DNA of 41,868 bases from an uncultured Wenzhouxiangella sp. (GTDB taxonomy: Bacteria; Pseudomonadota; Gammaproteobacteria; Xanthomonadales; Wenzhouxiangellaceae), in contig CAJXNU010000003.1 of the NCBI GenBank assembly GCA_913057255.1, forward strand, positions 1 to 41,868. Direction: 5' to 3'. The notes under the pieces were generated by a model. That model was not told the DNA's origin, did no database searches, and saw only the letters and a list, made by a program, of their open reading frames with translations. The translations under genes were made by a program, and so were the position numbers. The first letter of the stretch is position 1. Every line of letters starts with the position of its first letter. Below, piece after piece: positions 36,760-41,868 of this stretch.

Positions 36760-37688
36760 AGCCCATTGTGATCATCTCAGGGCCGACAGCGGCCGGGAAA
36801 ACGGCCCTAGCGCTTGCGCTGGCGGCCAAGCATCCGGTGGACTTGATCAATGTGGATTCTGCTCAAGTGTATCGGGGCATGAACATTGGCACAGCCAAGC
36901 TCGAGCCAGAGGTATTGCGCCAATACCCGCATGCGCTCATCGATATTCGAGAGCCTGAAGAGAGTTATTCAGTCGCTGAGTTTGTCGTCGATGCCGATCA
37001 GGCCATTGAGAGGGCGCACGCAGCGGGTCGGTGGCCTGTTTTCGTTGGTGGGACACCGCTCTACATCCGGGCGTTGCTCTATGGCCTGGACCGATTGCCC
37101 AGCGCCGATCCTGCGTTGAGACGTCGGATTGTTGAACAGGCCACATCGGTTGGTTGGCAGAGGCTTTATGAGGAACTAATTGCCCTCGATCCCAGTCTAA
37201 AATTATCGATTAAAGCCACCGATCCGCAGCGGATCCAGCGGGCACTTGAGATCTACCGGTTAACCGGCGAGCGCCCAAGTGATTTGATGACGCACAATCG
37301 GGTGCCGCGATATCCCAGTTACCGGCTGGTGGTAACCCCCAAAGACCGATCGGTGCTTCATCAGCGCATTGCCACTCGTTTTGACCAGATGCTTGAGGCA
37401 GGGTTTTTAGATGAGATGGCGGTGTTGATGAAGCGCCCAGGCCTAAGCGTCGAGCATGCATCGATGAAAAGTGTGGGCTACCGCCAGGCATGGTCGTATT
37501 TGGCCTCGGATGAGGGCTCATTGGAGGCGCTGCGCTCTGCTGTGGTGGCGGCGACGCGCCAGCTGGCTAAGCGACAGCTGACCGCTTTGCGGAAACTTTC
37601 GCAAACCCTCTGGTATGATTCTGAATGCAAGCGATTGGAGGATAAAGCCATCAGTTCAATCGTTCGTTTCATGGAAAATCGAGTGTGA
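36756..37688 (+). CDS. miaA: tRNA dimethylallyltransferase
   Basis: IIISGPTAAGKTALALALA-type P-loop, DSAQVYRGMNIGTAKL, FVGGTPLYIRALLYGL, RIQRALEIYRLTGERPS. ATGA overlap with mutL. Confidence 0.97.
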   Translation: MKPIVIISGPTAAGKTALALALAAKHPVDLINVDSAQVYRGMNIGTAKLEPEVLRQYPHALIDIREPEESYSVAEFVVDADQAIERAHAAGRWPVFVGGTPLYIRALLYGLDRLPSADPALRRRIVEQATSVGWQRLYEELIALDPSLKLSIKATDPQRIQRALEIYRLTGERPSDLMTHNRVPRYPSYRLVVTPKDRSVLHQRIATRFDQMLEAGFLDEMAVLMKRPGLSVEHASMKSVGYRQAWSYLASDEGSLEALRSAVVAATRQLAKRQLTALRKLSQTLWYDSECKRLEDKAISSIVRFMENRV

Positions 37689-37734
37689 GCAAGATCTTTT
37701 TGTGTGTGGATTAGCCAATGGAGAGTAGGTCAGA

Positions 37735-37974
37735 ATGTCTAAAGGACAATCGTTGCAAGATCCTTTTTTGAATGTCTTGCGGCGCGAAAAAGTGCCGGTG
37801 TCAATCTATTTGATCAGCGGGATCAAACTGCAAGGTCAAATTGAATCATTTGATAACTTTTCGATCTTGTTGAAAAACACCGTGAGTCAGATGATATACA
37901 AGCACGCCATCTCGACCATCGTCCCCGCTCGGAATGTCGATTTTGGTGAGGATGATATTGAGGAGTCGCCCTAA
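37735..37974 (+). CDS. hfq: RNA chaperone Hfq
   Basis: [62 protein letters not shown]. Confidence 0.99.
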   Translation: MSKGQSLQDPFLNVLRREKVPVSIYLISGIKLQGQIESFDNFSILLKNTVSQMIYKHAISTIVPARNVDFGEDDIEESP

Positions 37975-38024
37975 TTTTTAATGGCACAGAAAAAGAGACC
38001 GCACAGGCTCTCAACCAGCGCTGT

Positions 38025-39284
38025 GTGTTGTTGCACCCCGAACTGGGGGTGACGCTGACCAACGAGGCGTGCTCAGAGTTTCGCTGCTTGGCTGAATCTG
38101 CTGGCCTCGAAGTTGTTGCAGAGATCAAGGCCAGCCGTCACCGAGCAGACCCCAGCACGCTGGTGGGTTCAGGGAAAGTCGACGAGCTCTCCGCCATGCT
38201 CAAAGACAAAGAGGCGGGCTTGTTGCTGGTCAACGGTCGCTTAAGCCCGATTCAGGAGAGAAATCTAGCTCGCCAACTCGATGTTCCCGTGTTGGATCGG
38301 ACCACGCTGATCTTGGATATTTTTGCCCAAAGGGCACGATCTCATGAAGGGCAGTTGCAAGTTGAACTGGCCCAGTTGCGGCACTTATCGACTCGGCTGA
38401 TTCGTGGCTGGACGCACCTTGAGCGCCAACGAGGGGGGATCGGCATGCGCGGGCCTGGTGAGACGCAGTTGGAGACGGATCGACGCTTGGTTGCCCAGCG
38501 GATTCGTCAATTGAGTGCCCGTTTGGGGCGCGTGGAGCGCCGTCGCTCTGAGGGGCGGCGTGCCAGAGACCGATCCGAGCTACCGGTGGTGGCCTTGGTG
38601 GGTTACACCAATGCCGGCAAATCCACCTTGTTTAATCGGTTAACTGAGGCCGATGTTATGGCCAAAGACCAGTTATTTGCCACGCTGGACCCAACCGTTA
38701 GACGCATGAAAGGTGACCAAGGGTCCCAAATCTTGCTATCAGATACCGTTGGGTTCATCCGTGACCTGCCGCATGAGTTAATCGCTGCTTTCCGCTCGAC
38801 TTTAGAAGAAACCGCTCAGGCAGATCTGATCTTGCATGTGGTCGACGCCGCTGATCCGGATCGTCTGACCTATCAGGCGGTGGTTGAAGAAGTGCTCTCG
38901 GATATGGGCGCCAGTGAGGTGCCGACTCTATGTGTCATGAACAAAGTCGACCAGACCGAGCGGGAGCCTGGGATTGAGCGCTCGGCAGATGGTGCCATCA
39001 TCCGAGCGCATGTGTCGGCTCTGACTGGAGCGGGGATTGAGCCTTTGCAGGCAGCGATTCGGGAGCTCTTGAGTCAAGGCCGCATCCAACGGGACATCGC
39101 CTTGCCGGTGACAGGCCAGCGACTGCGCGCCAAGCTGTTCGACCTCGGCGCGGTTCGATCCGAATCCATAGAGCCCGATGGCACCAGCCTTCTGAGCGTT
39201 GAGCTAGATCGCCGAGATGCGCAATTGTTGGGGCGACTCGGCGGTGCGGACGGACAAATGGCCCAACAACTCCTGTTAAACTAA
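38025..39284 (+). CDS. hflX: GTPase HflX (true start may be further upstream)
   Basis: ERQRGGIGMRGPGETQLETDRR, LVGYTNAGKSTLFNRLTEA, SDTVGFIRDLPHELIAAFRSTLEE, VMNKVD. The frame is open back to 37974. Confidence 0.96.
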   Translation: MLLHPELGVTLTNEACSEFRCLAESAGLEVVAEIKASRHRADPSTLVGSGKVDELSAMLKDKEAGLLLVNGRLSPIQERNLARQLDVPVLDRTTLILDIFAQRARSHEGQLQVELAQLRHLSTRLIRGWTHLERQRGGIGMRGPGETQLETDRRLVAQRIRQLSARLGRVERRRSEGRRARDRSELPVVALVGYTNAGKSTLFNRLTEADVMAKDQLFATLDPTVRRMKGDQGSQILLSDTVGFIRDLPHELIAAFRSTLEETAQADLILHVVDAADPDRLTYQAVVEEVLSDMGASEVPTLCVMNKVDQTEREPGIERSADGAIIRAHVSALTGAGIEPLQAAIRELLSQGRIQRDIALPVTGQRLRAKLFDLGAVRSESIEPDGTSLLSVELDRRDAQLLGRLGGADGQMAQQLLLN

Positions 39285-39329
39285 GCGTCTTGGCCAGTTT
39301 TTGATTGATTTGAGATAGCGGAGAAGGAA

Positions 39330-40496
39330 ATGCCTTGGAATGAGCCTGGTCGCTCGAGTGGTGGTGGAAAGGATCCTTGGAAAGGCGGCAATGGCGAGCA
39401 GCCACCCGACTTGGATGAGGTATTTTCAAACGTTCAGCAGCGCTTAAAAAAAATCCTTGGGGGCGGCGATGGCGGCAAGGATGGGAAGAAGTCTGGCTCA
39501 GGTGGGTCCGGCTCCTCGCCATCCAATGCCGGCATTCTTGTCGTCGTGGCTGTGATTGTGGCCGGGTGGGTGCTATGGAACTCAATCCACATCATTGATG
39601 AATCAGAAAGAGGCGTGGTGCTTCGCTTTGGTGAATACACCCGCACTCTGAGTCCTGGTTTGAATCTGACGTTGCCACGACCCATTGAAGAAGTCACCAA
39701 TGTCAACGTCGCGCGTGTTCGCTCAATTGAAGGCGCCAGTCGGATGTTGACGGGCGATGAAAATTTGATTGATTTGGCCTATGCGGTTCAATACCGAGTC
39801 AATCAACCCGAGCAATTCTTGTTCAATGTTGCAGTCCCCGAAGAGTCGCTGGCACAAGCAGCAGACAGTGCGATACGCGAAGTGGTGGGCACCAACAACA
39901 TGGACTACATCTTGGAAATTGGTCGGGGGCAGATCGCGCTCGATACTCAAGTGCTGTTAGAGGAAATTTTGACTCGCTACAACCCGGGCATTGAAATTAC
40001 CTCGTTTAACTTGCAAGAGGTTCGCCCACCCAATCAAGTGCGGGCAGCCTTTGATGACGTGGTTCGTGCCAGAGAAGACCAAATCCGGTTTGCCAATGAG
40101 GCGCAGGCCTATGCAAACCAAGTGATACCCGAGGCGCGAGGCCAAGCAGCACGCGTGTTGGAAGAAGCCGAAGGGTATCGTGAATCAATCATCGCCAAAG
40201 CATCGGGTGAGGCGGATCGATTCTCAGAGATTTATGCAGCCTATGCGCAAGCACCTGAAGTCACTCGCGAGCGTCTGTATTTGGAGACCCTTGAGACCGT
40301 ATTTGGCCGTTCAGCAAAAATCTTGATGGATGTGGCTGATCAAAACTCAATGTTCTACTTGCCCCTCGATCGAATGATGGGTGCTGAAGGTCGCTCAGCC
40401 GGCACAGCGCCACCGCCGCCAATGCTGACACCGTCTGAGCCGAGCAGGGCAACAGGGACTGATCCAAGAGCCAGAACTGGCCGGGAGGGCCGCTAA
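39330..40496 (+). CDS. hflK: FtsH protease activity modulator HflK
   Basis: MPWNEPG..., Gly-rich N-terminus, TM, DESERGVVLRFGEYTRTLSPGLNLTLPRPIEEV, SPFH/band 7. Confidence 0.97.
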   Translation: MPWNEPGRSSGGGKDPWKGGNGEQPPDLDEVFSNVQQRLKKILGGGDGGKDGKKSGSGGSGSSPSNAGILVVVAVIVAGWVLWNSIHIIDESERGVVLRFGEYTRTLSPGLNLTLPRPIEEVTNVNVARVRSIEGASRMLTGDENLIDLAYAVQYRVNQPEQFLFNVAVPEESLAQAADSAIREVVGTNNMDYILEIGRGQIALDTQVLLEEILTRYNPGIEITSFNLQEVRPPNQVRAAFDDVVRAREDQIRFANEAQAYANQVIPEARGQAARVLEEAEGYRESIIAKASGEADRFSEIYAAYAQAPEVTRERLYLETLETVFGRSAKILMDVADQNSMFYLPLDRMMGAEGRSAGTAPPPPMLTPSEPSRATGTDPRARTGREGR

Positions 40497-40497
40497 G

Positions 40498-41361
40498 ATG
40501 CGCATTATTTTACCCATCGTCATTGTGGCTGGCCTGTTCGTCGGTCTCAACAGTTTATTTGTGGTCAAAGAGACGGAGTTCGCGATTAAGTTTCGTCTTG
40601 GTGAAATTATTCGCACCGATTTCGAGCCTGGCTTGCATTTCAAAATGCCGTTTGTGAACAACGTTCTCAAATTCGACAATCGAATCATCACGCTCGACAT
40701 GCAGCCAGAGCAGATGAATACGGCTGAGCAGAAGTTCGTTGAGGTTGACTACTATGTGAAGTGGCGCATTTTTGATCCGGCCGCTTACTATGTCGCCACG
40801 CAAGGCGAGATGATGTTCACCCGCTCGCGGTTGGCTCAGTTGATTCGAAATGATCTTCGTGATGAGTTCGCGCGTCGCACCTTAAGCGAAGTGGTCTCAG
40901 AGCAGCGCCGGTCAATGATGGATGAACTTCAGGTTCGGGCTGACCTGCGGTTCGAGGATTTTGGAATTGATGTGGTGGATGTTCGGATTAAACGAATTGA
41001 GTTGACCGATGAGGTCTTGAACTCTGTCTTTGATCGTATGGAAACCCAACGAACTGAATTTGCCAACGAATTGCGGTCTCTGGGTCGTGAGCGGTCTGAG
41101 CGCATTCGTGCAGACGCCGATCGTCAAGTCAGGGTTTTGTTGGCGGATGCTGAGCGAGATGCAGCGCGCATTCGCGGGGATGGTGATGCCCAGGCGACTG
41201 AGATTTATGCGGCAGCCTACAATCAAGACAGAGAGTTCTTCGCTTTCTGGCGGAGCTTGCAGGCCTACGACCATGCCTTTGGGACTGAAAATGACGTGAT
41301 GCTGATGGACACGCGTTCGGAGTTCTTCCGTTACTTTGATCAGCCTCGACCGCAGCAATAA
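40498..41361 (+). CDS. hflC: Protease modulator HflC
   Basis: LFVVKETEFAIKFRLGEIIRTDFEPGLHFKMPFVNNVLKFDNRI; band 7 protein following hflK. Confidence 0.97.
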   Translation: MRIILPIVIVAGLFVGLNSLFVVKETEFAIKFRLGEIIRTDFEPGLHFKMPFVNNVLKFDNRIITLDMQPEQMNTAEQKFVEVDYYVKWRIFDPAAYYVATQGEMMFTRSRLAQLIRNDLRDEFARRTLSEVVSEQRRSMMDELQVRADLRFEDFGIDVVDVRIKRIELTDEVLNSVFDRMETQRTEFANELRSLGRERSERIRADADRQVRVLLADAERDAARIRGDGDAQATEIYAAAYNQDREFFAFWRSLQAYDHAFGTENDVMLMDTRSEFFRYFDQPRPQQ

Positions 41362-41371
41362 AACACGTTAA

Positions 41372-41868
<497 letters not shown>

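Noticed and set aside
38998-39585. 195-aa minus-strand ORF spanning the hflX end and hflK start
   Set aside because: Antisense shadow across two well-supported genes; composition rich in Arg/His/Pro.

Overview
This is a gene-dense chromosomal window, most likely from a gammaproteobacterium. It is almost entirely housekeeping: I found no prophage, integrase, transposase, CRISPR array or toxin-antitoxin signature. In order it carries: a truncated tRNA-Arg(CCT) and rnd (-); a SUMF1/FGE-like protein, CDF transporter, MFS transporter and DUF819 protein (+); tRNA-Leu(CAA), a cysteine-dioxygenase-like cupin and a MetX-family acyltransferase (-); an Fe-S photolyase/cryptochrome (+); a Trm112-like protein (-); purE-purK (+); an FbpC-like ABC ATPase, argD, sodB, rnt, nth, the rnfEGDCBA operon and metG (-); apbC-dcd (+); a DegS/AlgW-type protease (-); petABC-sspA-sspB (+); DUF3301 and smrA-like (-); and surE-pcm-[DedA::NlpD fusion]-amiB-mutL-miaA-hfq-hflX-hflK-hflC-purA(partial) (+). 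The most unusual feature is one uninterrupted 457-aa ORF (32073..33446) joining a DedA/YqaA-type membrane protein to an NlpD-like LysM + degenerate LytM/M23 domain. A lipobox (LTGC) sits exactly at the end of the last DedA transmembrane segment, and the fusion lies directly upstream of a LysM-bearing cell-wall amidase, the class of enzyme that NlpD proteins activate. Secondary items are an exact 16-bp tandem duplication at a stop/start junction that creates a decoy 7-codon ORF, a MetX-family/cysteine dioxygenase coupled pair, an ambiguous or non-canonical hflX start, a palindrome upstream of sodB, and several convergent gene overlaps. All assignments come from reading the sequence; no database search was run.
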